Below, piece by piece: positions 30,689 through 40,115 of a stretch of DNA of 64,000 bases. The translations under genes and the position numbers were made by a program. The stretch's first letter is position 1, and each line of letters begins with the position of its first letter. Under the pieces are notes generated by a model. The model was not told where the DNA came from. It made no database searches and saw nothing but the letters and a program-made list of their open reading frames with translations. Where the stretch lies: NCBI RefSeq assembly GCF_024198235.1, contig NZ_JAKCFB010000006.1, positions 301,418 through 365,417 on the forward strand, written 5' to 3'. Origin of the DNA: Myxococcus dinghuensis. GTDB lineage: Bacteria > Myxococcota > Myxococcia > Myxococcales > Myxococcaceae.

Positions 30689-31974
30689 GCGAGAGCACCC
30701 GCCGCGTCCTCGTGGACCCCAGCGGCCTGCGCGCCTCCGCCCTCACCCCGCCCGTCTCCAAGTCGGACGCGCAGCGGGCGCTGGTGCTGGGACACCTCAC
30801 CGGGGCCTGGCCCCTGCCCTCCGTCCAGGCCGAGGCCGACGAGGACCTCCCCGCCGACGTGCGCGTGCTGCGCCGGGGCGTGGAGGCCCTGCGGCTGCCG
30901 GCGGGGCCCGTGCGCGACGTGGACTGCGCCGACGGCGGCGCCCCCTTCCGCATCCTCGCCACCCAGGTCGCGGTGACGCCCGGCGCCCACGTGCGGCTGA
31001 CCGGCACGCCGCGCCTGGGGGAGCGCCCCCACGGTCCGCTCTTCACCGCCCTGCGCGACGCGCTCGGCGCCGCGGGGCTCACCCTCGTCGAGGGCACGCC
31101 GTGGCCCGTGGAGCTGAAGGCCCCCACGGACACGTCGTCCATGACGTCCGCCTTCCGCGTGCCGGGCGCCCAGAGCAGCCAGTACGCCTCCAGCCTCCTG
31201 CTGGGCTGCGCCGCGCTCTTCCTGCGCGAGCGCCGCGCCTGGAGCGTGGACATCGAGGGGACGCTGACCAGCGCCGGCTACCTGGAGCTCACGGTGTCGT
31301 GGCTGCGACGCTTCGGCTTCGACATCCAGGAGTCGCCCTCCCGCTACACCGTGGCCGGCTACACCGCGCCCCCCAGCGTCCCGGCCCTGCCGGGGGACTG
31401 GTCGTCGCTGGGCTACCTCCTGCTCATCGCCTGGAAGGCCCAGGGCGCGGTGGAGCGGGCGGACCCGGACAGCGCCCACCCGGACCAGGCCATCCTCCGG
31501 CTCATCGAGCAGGTGGGCCTGCGGGCGGTCCCCGAGGGCCCCGCGCACACGATGAAGGTGCAGGGGCGGCTGTCCGGGGGCCTGCGGGCTTCCGGGACGG
31601 AGTGCCCCGACCTGCTCCCCACCCTGGCGGCGCTCGCGTGCGTGCTGCCCGCCCCGTCCACGCTGACGGAGGTGGGCATCCTCCGGGTCAAGGAGAGCGA
31701 CCGGCTCGAGGGCATCCGCACCCTCGTGGCGGCCTACGGGGGCACCACGGACCTCCAGGGAGAGGTCCTGCGCATCCAGCCCCCCGCCGCCCCGCCGCCC
31801 CGGTTCGAGATGGACAGCCGGGGGGACCACCGGCTGGCGATGACGGCCGCCACCCTGAGTGTCCTGTCCGGGACGCCCCTGGTCCTCACCGGCCCCGAAT
31901 GTGTCGAGAAGAGTTTTCCGGGCTTCTGGCGCCAATTGTCCCGCGCGGGCGTCCGAATTTCCGAGCACCCGTAG
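30685..31974 (+). CDS. aroA: 3-Phosphoshikimate 1-carboxyvinyltransferase (EPSP synthase), divergent
   Basis: Adds enolpyruvate to shikimate 3-phosphate. PPVSKSDAQRALVLG (substrate lysine/serine), the later LRVKESDRLEGI and DSRGDHRLAM, and the two inverse alpha/beta domains identify it. 429 residues from a GTG overlapping the aroB stop. The usual PEP-loop GNAGT is replaced by DGGAPFRIL, an unusual change. Function is supported by its place as the only aroA in a complete pathway operon. Confidence 0.88.
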   Translation: MSESTRRVLVDPSGLRASALTPPVSKSDAQRALVLGHLTGAWPLPSVQAEADEDLPADVRVLRRGVEALRLPAGPVRDVDCADGGAPFRILATQVAVTPGAHVRLTGTPRLGERPHGPLFTALRDALGAAGLTLVEGTPWPVELKAPTDTSSMTSAFRVPGAQSSQYASSLLLGCAALFLRERRAWSVDIEGTLTSAGYLELTVSWLRRFGFDIQESPSRYTVAGYTAPPSVPALPGDWSSLGYLLLIAWKAQGAVERADPDSAHPDQAILRLIEQVGLRAVPEGPAHTMKVQGRLSGGLRASGTECPDLLPTLAALACVLPAPSTLTEVGILRVKESDRLEGIRTLVAAYGGTTDLQGEVLRIQPPAAPPPRFEMDSRGDHRLAMTAATLSVLSGTPLVLTGPECVEKSFPGFWRQLSRAGVRISEHP

Positions 31975-32051
31975 GAAGCATCAGTGTCGCCCCTGCTGAC
32001 TTATCGTTCTTTTTTGTTGAAAGCGATCTGCGCCCTGTGAAATCTCCGCCC

Positions 32052-33353
32052 ATGCCCAAGGACACGCTGACGATCACCGACAATCGGACCGGCAAGACGT
32101 ACGAGGTCCCGGTCGAGAACGGATGTATCCGCACCAACGCCCTGCGCCAGATCAAGGTCTCGGACGACGACTTCGGCCTGATGGGTTACGACCCGGCGTT
32201 CCTGAATACGGCGAACTGTAAGAGCGCCATCACCTTCATCGATGGCGACAAAGGCATCCTGGAGTATCGCGGCTACCCCATCGAGCAGCTCGCGGAGAAG
32301 TCGAGCTACCTCGAGGTCGCGTACCTCCTGCTGAACGGTGAGCTGCCGACGGCCAAGGAGCTGGAGCAGTTCATCCACCTGGTCACGCACCACACCTACG
32401 TCCACGAGAACGTGAAGTCCTTCATGGACGGGTTCCGCTACGACGCGCACCCGATGTCCATGCTGGCCTCCACGGTGGCCGCGCTCTCCGGCTTCTACCC
32501 GGACGCGAAGAACACCAAGGACGAGCGCAGCCGCCGCATCCAGATCACCCGGCTCATCGCCAAGATGCCCACCATCGCCGCGTTCTCGTACCGGCACAGC
32601 ATGGGCCTGCCGTACATCTACCCGGACAACGACCTGTCCTACGTCGCCAACTTCCTGGCGATGATCAAGCGCATCGGCACCACGACCTACAAGGTCCACC
32701 CGGTGCTGGAGCGCGCGCTCGACGTGCTCTTCATCCTCCACGCGGACCACGAGCAGAACTGCTCGACGACGTCCGTGCGCACGGTGGGCTCGTCCGAGGT
32801 CGACCCGTACTCCGCGGTCACCGCCGGCATCGCCGCCCTCTACGGCCCGCTGCACGGCGGCGCCAACGAGGCGGTGCTCCGCATGCTGCGTGAGATCGGC
32901 CACATCTCGAAGGTGCCGGACTTCATCAAGTCGGTGAAGAGCGGCGAGGGCGAGAAGAAGCTGATGGGCTTCGGCCACCGCGTCTACAAGTCCTACGACC
33001 CGCGCGCCAAGGTCATCAAGCGCGTGGCGGACGAGGTCTTCGACGTGACGGGCAAGAACCCGCTGCTCGAGATCGCCGTGGAGCTGGAGCGCATCGCCCT
33101 CCAGGACGAGTACTTCGTCAAGCGCAAGCTGTACCCGAACGTCGACTTCTACTCCGGCCTCATCTACGAGGCGATGGGCTTCCAGGTCGAGATGTTCCCC
33201 GTCCTCTTCGCCATCCCCCGCACGGTGGGCTGGTGCGCGCAGTGGGAGGAGATGGTCCTGGATCCCGAGCAGAAGATCGCCCGCCCCCGCCAGGTGTTCA
33301 CCGGCAAGGCGCGCCGCGACTACATCCCCATGGACAAGCGCACCGGGAAGTAG
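32052..33353 (+). CDS. gltA: Citrate synthase (type II)
   Basis: Condenses oxaloacetate and acetyl-CoA. LHADHEQNCSTTSVR, GPLHGGANE, MGFGHRVYK carry the catalytic histidines; the C-terminal FYSGLIYEAMGF is also typical. 433 residues. It lies 77 bases after aroA with a T-rich stretch between, so it may have its own promoter. No clear ribosome site is visible. Ends in a strong terminator. Confidence 0.95.
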   Translation: MPKDTLTITDNRTGKTYEVPVENGCIRTNALRQIKVSDDDFGLMGYDPAFLNTANCKSAITFIDGDKGILEYRGYPIEQLAEKSSYLEVAYLLLNGELPTAKELEQFIHLVTHHTYVHENVKSFMDGFRYDAHPMSMLASTVAALSGFYPDAKNTKDERSRRIQITRLIAKMPTIAAFSYRHSMGLPYIYPDNDLSYVANFLAMIKRIGTTTYKVHPVLERALDVLFILHADHEQNCSTTSVRTVGSSEVDPYSAVTAGIAALYGPLHGGANEAVLRMLREIGHISKVPDFIKSVKSGEGEKKLMGFGHRVYKSYDPRAKVIKRVADEVFDVTGKNPLLEIAVELERIALQDEYFVKRKLYPNVDFYSGLIYEAMGFQVEMFPVLFAIPRTVGWCAQWEEMVLDPEQKIARPRQVFTGKARRDYIPMDKRTGK

Positions 33354-33390
33354 TCCCGGTCGTCACCACACCCCTTTGGGCATGACCTGA

Positions 33391-33434
33391 GGAGGGGCGA
33401 GGAACCGGAAGGTTCCCCGCCCCTCCTTCTTTTT
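33391..33434 (+). terminator. Strong Rho-independent terminator after gltA
   Basis: A 16-bp stem with one mismatch (33391-33406 with 33411-33426), GGAA tetraloop, followed by TTCTTTTT (33427-33434). It also lies just downstream of the convergent acyl-CoA synthetase gene. Confidence 0.88.
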
Positions 33435-33469
33435 GGAGCGGCGGGACGGCGCCGCAGAGGGGGACGCCG

Positions 33470-35287
33470 TCAGCCCGCGCGCGCCGCCGCGGCCTCGTCG
33501 TAGAGCGACTCGATGAGGGCGGCGTGCTTCTGCTCCACGATCTTGCGGCGCACCTTCATCGTGGGGGTGAGTTCGCCGTCGTCCACCGTGAAGTCGCGCT
33601 CCAGCACGGCGATGCGCTTGACGGTCTCGAAGCGGGACAGCTTCGGGTTCACCTCGCGGTCGATGAGCTGTTGCAGGAACGGCCCCACGCGCGCGTCCTT
33701 CGCCAGGGCCGCCGGGTCCTCCGGCCACCCCTGTTGCCGCGCCAGGGTGCGCCCCTTCTCCGCGTCCAGCGTCACCAGCGCCACCAGGTAGTTGCGGCGG
33801 TCGCCCACCACGAGCGCGTTGCCCACGCCGGGCAGCCCCTTGAGCAGCTCCTCGATGTTGCCGGGCGCCGTCTTCTTCCCGCCGGAGGTGACGATGATCT
33901 CCTTCTTGCGGCCGGTGATGTGGAGGTAGCCCTCCCCGTCCAACTGCCCCACGTCACCGGTGTGCAGCCACCCGTCCTCCAGCAGCTCCTGCGTGGCCGC
34001 CGGGTTCTTGAAGTAGCCCTGGCACACGTTGCCGCCCTTGACGAGGATCTCCCCGTCCTCGGCGATGCGGATCTCCACGCCGATCATGGGCCGGCCCACC
34101 GTGCCCAGGTGGGTGGCGTCGCGGGTGTTCACCGTGCCGGGGCCCGACACCTCCGTCATGCCCCACACCTCGTGGATGAGGATGTCGATGGAGGCGAAGA
34201 ACTCCAGCACCTCCCGGCCGATGGGCGCCGCCGCCGTGGCGAAGAACTCCACCCGGGCCATGCCGATGCGGGCCTTGAGCGGCTCGAACACCAGCCGCCG
34301 CGCCAGGTTGTACTGCGTCTCCAACAGGACGGGGATGCGCTCGTGGCGCTGGGCGCGGGCATGGAACTCCGAGGCCACGCCCCGGGCCCACTCCACCAGC
34401 CGGCGCTTCAACGGCGGCTGGGCGCGCAGCCCCTCCTCCGCCTTCACCTTGAACTTCTCCCACACCCGGGGCACGCCGAAGAAGAACGTGGGCCGGATGT
34501 CCTTCAGGTTCGCCGGCATCGCCTCCACGGAGTCCGCGAAGTACACCTGGATGCCCAGCATCAGCGGACAGTGCAGGGAGATGACCTGCTCCGCGATGTG
34601 GGACAGCGGCAGATACGAGAGGATGACGGAGTCGTCCTTGGCCACGAAGTCCACGGCCAGGATGAGCTGGCGCGCCGTCCAGGACAGGTTGTGGTGGCTG
34701 AGCATCACCCCCTTGGGGTGGCCCGTGGTGCCGGAGGTGTAGATGAGGGTGCCCAGCGCCTCCGGCTTCAGCGCGTTGATGCTGTCCCAGTAGGGCTTCT
34801 CGTCCACGTCCGTGCCGCGCTCCAGGACCTCCTCGTAGCGCACCACGCCCTCCTGGAGCGGCCCGATGGGGGCGTCCACGGCGATGATGTGCCGCAGCTT
34901 CGGCAGGCGTGCCCGCAGCGCCAGGGCCGCGCGCAGGTGCTTGTCGTGCTCCACCACCAGGACGGTGGCCTCGCAGTGCCCGAGGATGTACTCGAGCTGA
35001 TCCACCGCGCTGGTGGTGTACAGACCTACCGGTACGCCTCCCAGGGCCATCGCGGCCAGGTCGGCGACGTGCCACTCCTCGCGGTTGAAGCTGATGATGC
35101 CCAGCGCCTGCCCCTCCCCGAAGCCCAGCGTCCGCAGGCCCAGGGCGAAGCGCTTCACACGCTCGGCGTACTCCTTCCAGGAGGTGGGGACGTAGGCGCG
35201 TCCCCGTCGCGTCCAGAGGGCCGGCCGATGCTCCTGCTGCGCGGCCCGCTCATGAAGGGCATGCACGACGGTCTTCGGGAGGTCCAT
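33470..35287 (-). CDS. Long-chain fatty acid-CoA ligase (FadD-like)
   Basis: 605-residue adenylate-forming enzyme activating long-chain fatty acids. YTSGTTGHPKGVMLSH is the AMP-binding loop; WGMTEVSGPGTVN, GWLHTGDVG and GRKKEIIVTSGGKK are the core and hinge motifs of the long-chain (AMP-forming, FAA/FadD15-like) class, with the C-terminal lysine region around MKVRRK. Start at ATG 35287 (MDLPKTVVHALHERA), rejecting an 18-residue extension. Monocistronic. Confidence 0.92.
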   Translation of the reverse strand: MDLPKTVVHALHERAAQQEHRPALWTRRGRAYVPTSWKEYAERVKRFALGLRTLGFGEGQALGIISFNREEWHVADLAAMALGGVPVGLYTTSAVDQLEYILGHCEATVLVVEHDKHLRAALALRARLPKLRHIIAVDAPIGPLQEGVVRYEEVLERGTDVDEKPYWDSINALKPEALGTLIYTSGTTGHPKGVMLSHHNLSWTARQLILAVDFVAKDDSVILSYLPLSHIAEQVISLHCPLMLGIQVYFADSVEAMPANLKDIRPTFFFGVPRVWEKFKVKAEEGLRAQPPLKRRLVEWARGVASEFHARAQRHERIPVLLETQYNLARRLVFEPLKARIGMARVEFFATAAAPIGREVLEFFASIDILIHEVWGMTEVSGPGTVNTRDATHLGTVGRPMIGVEIRIAEDGEILVKGGNVCQGYFKNPAATQELLEDGWLHTGDVGQLDGEGYLHITGRKKEIIVTSGGKKTAPGNIEELLKGLPGVGNALVVGDRRNYLVALVTLDAEKGRTLARQQGWPEDPAALAKDARVGPFLQQLIDREVNPKLSRFETVKRIAVLERDFTVDDGELTPTMKVRRKIVEQKHAALIESLYDEAAAARAG

Positions 35288-35391
35288 GGGCCGCACGCTA
35301 GCGGATGTGGGGGTTGGGCCACCATGCACCCGCCCTTCCATGTCGAGGGCGTTGACATGGGGACCGGCGGCTTTGTATGCCGCGCCCGACC

Positions 35392-35757
35392 ATGAGCATC
35401 GACTTCACCTGCCAGAAGTGCGAGGCAAGCTTCGAGCTTGACGTGCAAGACCTCATCGAGGGGACGGAGAAGATCGTCTGCCCCCACTGCGACGCGAAGG
35501 CGCCGGCCAACCTCGCGGAGGACTTCGTCGCGGCCCTCTCGGAGATGCGCGCGCAGATCGCCGTGCTCGACAAGAAGTTCGCCGTCTCCATGACGCTGGA
35601 GTCCGAGGACGTCGCCGACACGCTCGACGACGACGAGGACGAGGAGGACGACGAGGAGTCCGAGGACGAGGATGACGACCTCGACGAGGACGAGGACGAG
35701 GACGTCGAGGACGAAGAGGACTACGACGACGAGGACGAGGACGACGACCGTCGTTGA
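35392..35757 (+). CDS. Zinc-ribbon protein with a long acidic tail
   Basis: 121 residues. The N-terminus has a Cys4 zinc ribbon, CxxC at 7/10 and CxxC at 30/33 (FTCQKCEASFELD and CPHCDAKAP). A short helix follows (about 45-70) and then about 45 residues almost wholly Asp/Glu. The N-terminal part resembles MJ0042-type zinc ribbons found in many myxobacterial proteins. The tail could mimic nucleic acid or bind basic proteins. Start at ATG 35392 rather than 35377. Function unknown. Confidence 0.7.
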   Translation: MSIDFTCQKCEASFELDVQDLIEGTEKIVCPHCDAKAPANLAEDFVAALSEMRAQIAVLDKKFAVSMTLESEDVADTLDDDEDEEDDEESEDEDDDLDEDEDEDVEDEEDYDDEDEDDDRR

Positions 35758-35859
35758 CGTCCGCCTCCTTGCCCTCCGGGCAGCCGGCTCCCGGCGCCGA
35801 GGGCAACCGGGCTGGACCGCTGCCCTCCCGGCGGAATGACGGGTGCGTAGCTTAGGGGC

Positions 35860-36645
35860 GTGAAAATGCCCAAGCGCGCCACCTTCGTCTTCGCTCCCCT
35901 CTCGGCTCTGGTGCTGGCGCTGGGAGGGTTCCTGCTGCTTCCGGCCTTCACCTCCCCGGGAGCCATCGCCTCGGCGGTGGGCCGGGACAAGCCAGCCGGA
36001 CAGCCCTGCATCACCGACCACGGGAGCGACCCCAAGGCCTGCTCCGAACTCGTGGACCTGGAGGTGAAGGACGTCATCCCGCTCATCGAGGCCCAGACGC
36101 ACGCGGTGGTGCTCACCACGAAGGACCAGGAGATCGTCCTGCCCGTCTTCGTGGACGAGGCCTCCGCGGTCTCCATCGCCTTCCGGCTGGCGGAGCGCGA
36201 GCCGCCCCAGCCACTCGCCCAGGACCTGCTGGACGACGTGGTGGACCAGCTGGGCGCCAAGGTGACGGAGGTCCGCATCGACGACCTGCGCGACAACGTC
36301 TACTCGGGCCGCGTCTTCCTCGAGCAGGGCCAGAAGAAGATGAGCCTGGACGCGCGGCCCTCGGACTCCATCGCCATGGCGATGACCAGCCACGCGCGCA
36401 TCCGCGTCACCCGGAAGGTGCTGACGCTGGCGGGCATCAGCCGGTCGGAGATCGAATCGCTCCAGAAGGGCGGCCCCGGCGTGGGTGGCAGCGGCCCGCC
36501 GGGCCTCATGGACGAGCCCGCCGCGCCCGGCCTCCCCCCGTCGTCCGGGGGCCAGCCTCCCTCGGATGGGGACGCGCTCGTGCTGCCTCCCGGCCACCCC
36601 AAGCCGCCCCCGCCCGAGGGCACCGGCAAGGAGATCGAGCTGTAG
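35860..36645 (+). CDS. Exported bifunctional-nuclease (BFN, DUF151) domain protein
   Basis: 261 residues. A positively charged start and a hydrophobic stretch (ATFVFAPLSALVLALGGFLLLP) form a signal peptide or anchor. Residues ~65-190 match the BFN domain: IVLPVFVDEASAVSIA, QDLLDDVVDQLGAKVTEVRIDDLRDNVYSGRVFL and the signature LDARPSDSIAMAM. The last ~65 residues are Pro/Gly-rich. Two cysteines (CITD, ACSE) precede the domain. GTG at 35860. Cytoplasmic relatives lack the signal sequence, so extracytoplasmic BFN is unusual. Confidence 0.8.
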   Translation: MKMPKRATFVFAPLSALVLALGGFLLLPAFTSPGAIASAVGRDKPAGQPCITDHGSDPKACSELVDLEVKDVIPLIEAQTHAVVLTTKDQEIVLPVFVDEASAVSIAFRLAEREPPQPLAQDLLDDVVDQLGAKVTEVRIDDLRDNVYSGRVFLEQGQKKMSLDARPSDSIAMAMTSHARIRVTRKVLTLAGISRSEIESLQKGGPGVGGSGPPGLMDEPAAPGLPPSSGGQPPSDGDALVLPPGHPKPPPPEGTGKEIEL

Positions 36646-36669
36646 GCCTCCCCGGTGAGAGCCCGCGCC

Positions 36670-36720
36670 GAAAGGAGAAAGCCCGGCCCCCCCTCCCAGG
36701 GAAGCCGGGCTTTCTCTTTC
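36670..36720 (+). terminator. Terminator after the BFN gene
   Basis: Left arm 36670-36687 and right arm 36704-36720 pair over 17 bases (core AGAAAGCCCGGC/GCCGGGCTTTCT) with one bulged G. The right arm itself is pyrimidine-rich (TTTCTCTTTC), and the arms begin with A-rich sequence, so it may work in both directions. Confidence 0.8.
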
Positions 36721-36857
36721 GAACATCGAACAGCGCTGGAAGCCTGGCGCGAGACCACCCGGTGGGTTGGGTCCGCCGCGCGCCCGTGACGAAGAGTTAG
36801 TCCCGGGGGCGCGACGCTGTCAAGCCGGCCACCCGGGCGCCTAGGATGCCCGCGCAT

Positions 36858-38258
36858 ATGCGCAAGGCGAAGATCATCTGCACCCTGGGGCCCGCCTCGA
36901 GTTCGCTGGAAGTCATCGAGGGCCTCATCCGCGCCGGCATGAACGTGGCGCGGCTGAACTTCTCACACGGTACGCATGACGAACACCGCCAGCGCGTGGC
37001 CCTGCTGCGCAAGGCAGCCAGGCGTCTGAAGCAGCCCGTCGCCATCCTCCAGGACGTCCAGGGCCCGAAGATCCGCCTGGGCCGGTTCGAGGGCGGGCAG
37101 CTGACGGTGACGCCCGGCCAGAAGGTGACGGTGACGACCCGCGCCGTGCTGGGCCAGGGCGCCATCATCCCCACGCCCATCCGCTCCCTCGTGAAGGACG
37201 TGGAGCCGGGCCACGCCATCCTCCTCGACGACGGCCGGGTGCGCCTGCGCGTGCGCAAGGTGTCCGGACGCGACGTGTTGTGCGAAGTGGAGGTCGGCGG
37301 GGTCCTCAAGGACCACAAGGGACTCAACCTGCCAGGTTCCCCCATGTCCGTGGCGACGCTCACGCCCAAGGACATCGAGGACCTCGCCTTCGGGCAGGAG
37401 GTGGGTGTCGACTACGTGGCGTTGTCCTTCGTGCGTTCGGCGGACGACATCCACGCGGCGCGCGAGCACGTGGAGAAGCTCCAGACGCCGCTCATCGCGA
37501 AGATCGAAAAGCCCCAGGCGGTGGACAACCTGGAGGCCATCGCCAAGGTGGCGGACGGCATCATGGTGGCCCGGGGTGACTTGGGCGTGGAGATGCCGCT
37601 GGAGCAGCTACCCGCCATCCAGAAGCGGATGGTGCGCGTGGTGAACCAGATGGGCGGCCTGGTCATCGTGGCCACGGAGATGCTGGAGAGCATGGTGGGC
37701 AGCCCCCGGCCCACGCGCGCCGAGGTCTCCGACGTGGCCAACGCCATCCTCGACGGCGCGGACGCGGTGATGCTGTCGGGCGAGACGGCCGCGGGGCGCT
37801 ACCCCGTGGACGCGGCGGCAACGATGGCGCGCATCGTCGAGGAGACCGAGCGCGGCGTGACGCGGCACCTGCACCACTCCCCCTTCGAGCGCTCGGAGGA
37901 CCTGGGCACGGGCGTGGCCGCGGCGGCGGTGGCGGCGGCGACCCAACTGGATATCCACACCATCGTCGCCTACACGGAGGGCGGCCACACCGCGCGCCTC
38001 ATCTCCGAGTTCCGGCCCCACGCGCGCATCATCGCCCTGACGCCGAACGAGGCGACGGTGAACAAGGTGGCCATGTACTGGGGGGTCACGGGGCTGCAGG
38101 TGCCGCGGGTGGCGTCCACGGACGCCATGCTGCGGCAGGTGCGCAAGCTGTGTCACCGCGAGCGCATCTGCGAGGTGGGCACGCCCGTGGTCATCGTCGC
38201 GGGCGTCCCGCTCAACGTGCCCGGCAACACCAACCTGATGAGCATCCACCGCGTCTGA
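36858..38258 (+). CDS. pyk: Pyruvate kinase
   Basis: Makes pyruvate and ATP from PEP and ADP. KIICTLGPASSS, ARLNFSHGT, IAKIEKPQAV and IMVARGDLGVEMPLE are the catalytic and substrate-binding blocks, with VATEMLESM downstream. 466 residues from ATG 36858; another ATG at 36846 would add four residues. Monocistronic and followed by a palindrome. Confidence 0.95.
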   Translation: MRKAKIICTLGPASSSLEVIEGLIRAGMNVARLNFSHGTHDEHRQRVALLRKAARRLKQPVAILQDVQGPKIRLGRFEGGQLTVTPGQKVTVTTRAVLGQGAIIPTPIRSLVKDVEPGHAILLDDGRVRLRVRKVSGRDVLCEVEVGGVLKDHKGLNLPGSPMSVATLTPKDIEDLAFGQEVGVDYVALSFVRSADDIHAAREHVEKLQTPLIAKIEKPQAVDNLEAIAKVADGIMVARGDLGVEMPLEQLPAIQKRMVRVVNQMGGLVIVATEMLESMVGSPRPTRAEVSDVANAILDGADAVMLSGETAAGRYPVDAAATMARIVEETERGVTRHLHHSPFERSEDLGTGVAAAAVAAATQLDIHTIVAYTEGGHTARLISEFRPHARIIALTPNEATVNKVAMYWGVTGLQVPRVASTDAMLRQVRKLCHRERICEVGTPVVIVAGVPLNVPGNTNLMSIHRV

Positions 38259-38273
38259 GGTGTCGCCGCGAGG

Positions 38274-38293
38274 GCCGTCGTCCGGACGACGGC
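38274..38293. terminator. Palindromic stem between pyk and the convergent unknown gene
   Basis: GCCGTCGTCCGGACGACGGC is a perfect 20-base palindrome, with short G/C flanks that can extend the stem (38272-38298). No U-tract; it could act as a bidirectional transcript end. Confidence 0.45.
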
Positions 38294-38306
38294 GGCCCCC
38301 GGGGCC

Positions 38307-38972
38307 TCAGAGGACCTTCTGCTCGAAGTCGTAGAGCTTCTCGACGGCGAGCTGGCGGTAGCGCTCCATGTTGAGGGCGCGGCGCGCGCACTCCCAGACG
38401 AGCTCGTCGGGGCTGCGCTCCGGCTCCTTCTTCTTGCGGCGCTTCACCTCGGCCTTGATGGCCTTCACCGCCACGCGCGGGTGGTAGCAGAAGGCCGAGG
38501 AGAACAGCAGGTGCCCACCGAACGGGATGAGGCGCGCCTCGAGGATGTCGCCCGTCTCCAGCCCGGCGATGTGGCGGCGCTCCGTCACGTCGAAGTCCTT
38601 GCCGGAGTACAGCTCGCGCAGGCGCACCAGGCCCTTGCCCAGCTTGCGGACCTCGAAGAGGCCGTGGACCGTCTCCGTGAAGCTCCGGAAGGCGTTGGAC
38701 TCCTCCGGGGAGGAGCTGGCCGCCCGCTGCTCGTAGAACTCCACGGCCGGCGTCTTGCCCGCCGGGGGCGAGACGCGGTCGTAGAGGTAGAAGTCGAGGA
38801 ACGACGCCATGCGCAGCTCGAAGAGCTTGTCGTCCTCGAAGACCTCGCCCGTCAGGCGGAAGTACTCCGCCTTCGCGTCGAGGAGGTCCGCCTTCCGCGA
38901 GTCCGCGCTGCCAAAGGCGATGAGCTGGTCCAGGTACGGCTGGTAGGAGAGCGGTGACAGCGGGGAGTCCAT
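38307..38972 (-). CDS. Conserved-looking hypothetical protein, last gene after carA
   Basis: 221 residues, cytoplasmic, mixed helical. The middle (DFYLYDRVSPPAGKTPAVEFY ... GLETGDILEARLIPFGGHLLFSSAFCYHP) looks like a compact folded domain; the C-terminus is strongly basic (KAIKAEVKRRKKKEPERS) and could bind nucleic acid or membrane. I do not recognise a family. It starts 15 bases after the carA stop, so it probably shares the pyr operon. Confidence 0.75.
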   Translation of the reverse strand: MDSPLSPLSYQPYLDQLIAFGSADSRKADLLDAKAEYFRLTGEVFEDDKLFELRMASFLDFYLYDRVSPPAGKTPAVEFYEQRAASSSPEESNAFRSFTETVHGLFEVRKLGKGLVRLRELYSGKDFDVTERRHIAGLETGDILEARLIPFGGHLLFSSAFCYHPRVAVKAIKAEVKRRKKKEPERSPDELVWECARRALNMERYRQLAVEKLYDFEQKVL

Positions 38973-38987
38973 AGGGGCCAGGTCATC

Positions 38988-40115
38988 CTACCCCGCCATC
39001 AGCTTCGCGAAGCGACCGAAGAGATAGCGCGCGTCATGCGGGCCCGGAGAGGCCTCGGGGTGGTACTGCACGCTGAAGGCCCGAGCGTCCGGGACGGCCA
39101 GGCCCTCCACCGTGCCGTCGTTGAGGTTGATGTGCGTCACGACGGCCTTGCCCTTGAGGCTGGCGTCGTCCACGGCGAAGCCGTGGTTCTGCGCGGTGAT
39201 CTCCACCTTGCCCGTGGTGAGGTCCTTGACGGGCTGGTTGCCGCCGCGGTGGCCGAACTTCATCTTGTACGTCCGGCCGCCCAGCGCCAGGGCCATGATC
39301 TGGTGCCCCAGGCAGATGCCGAACACCGGCACCTTGCCCAGCAGCGCCGCCACGGTGCGGTCCGCGCCCTTCACCGCCGCCGGGTCGCCCGGGCCGTTGG
39401 CCAGGAAGACGCCGTGGGGCTTGCGCGCCAGGACCTCGTCCGCAGTGGTGTGGGACGGCACCACCGTGACGCGGCAGCCCACGTCGACCAGGAAGTGCAG
39501 CATCGACTTCTTCAGGCCGTAGTCGTACGCGACCACGTCGAAGCGGGGGTCGCCCTTGGGGTGCACCTCCCCCAGCCCGGTGAAGACGTCCGGCGAGGGC
39601 GCGGTGAAGGTGTACGGCGCCTTCGTCGACACGCCGGTGGCCAGGTCCAGGCCCTCCATTCCGGGGGCGGACCGCGCGCGCTCGACCAGCGCGGGCGCGG
39701 AGTGGCCCTCGCTGGAGATGACGCCCGTCTGCGCGCCGTGGGTGCGCAGGTGGCGCACCAGGCGGCGCGTGTCGAGGCCCTCGATGCCCGCGACGTTGTT
39801 TCGCTTGAGGTACGCGTCGAGCGACTCGCGCGCGCGCCAGTTGGAGGGCAGGTCGGTGAGGGAGCGGACGACCATCCCCACCGCGTGCACCTTGCCCGCC
39901 TCCTCGTCCTCCGGTGTCGCCCCGACGTTGCCCATCTCCGGGTACGACATGGTGACGATCTGCCCGACGTACGAGGGGTCCGTGAGGATCTCCTGGTAGC
40001 CGTACATGGACGTGTTGAAGACCACCTCACCCACCGTCTCGCCGACCGCGCCGAAGGCGCGACCCTCGAACGTGGTGCCATCCGCCAGGGCGAGCACTGC
40101 CCGCTTCGTCATCAC
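38988..40115 (-). CDS. carA: Carbamoyl-phosphate synthase small chain
   Basis: Glutaminase subunit supplying ammonia to CarB for carbamoyl phosphate. [18 protein letters not shown] is the CarA-specific block; the class I glutaminase nucleophile is in [16 protein letters not shown] and the histidine in YHPEASPG. 375 residues. Overlaps pyrC by four bases. carB is not in this window. Confidence 0.94.
   Translation of the reverse strand: MMTKRAVLALADGTTFEGRAFGAVGETVGEVVFNTSMYGYQEILTDPSYVGQIVTMSYPEMGNVGATPEDEEAGKVHAVGMVVRSLTDLPSNWRARESLDAYLKRNNVAGIEGLDTRRLVRHLRTHGAQTGVISSEGHSAPALVERARSAPGMEGLDLATGVSTKAPYTFTAPSPDVFTGLGEVHPKGDPRFDVVAYDYGLKKSMLHFLVDVGCRVTVVPSHTTADEVLARKPHGVFLANGPGDPAAVKGADRTVAALLGKVPVFGICLGHQIMALALGGRTYKMKFGHRGGNQPVKDLTTGKVEITAQNHGFAVDDASLKGKAVVTHINLNDGTVEGLAVPDARAFSVQYHPEASPGPHDARYLFGRFAKLMAG

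Noticed and set aside
36670..36720. Considered as a riboswitch or ncRNA
   Set aside because: It is a simple terminator hairpin with A-rich and U-rich flanks; no conserved aptamer elements were seen.
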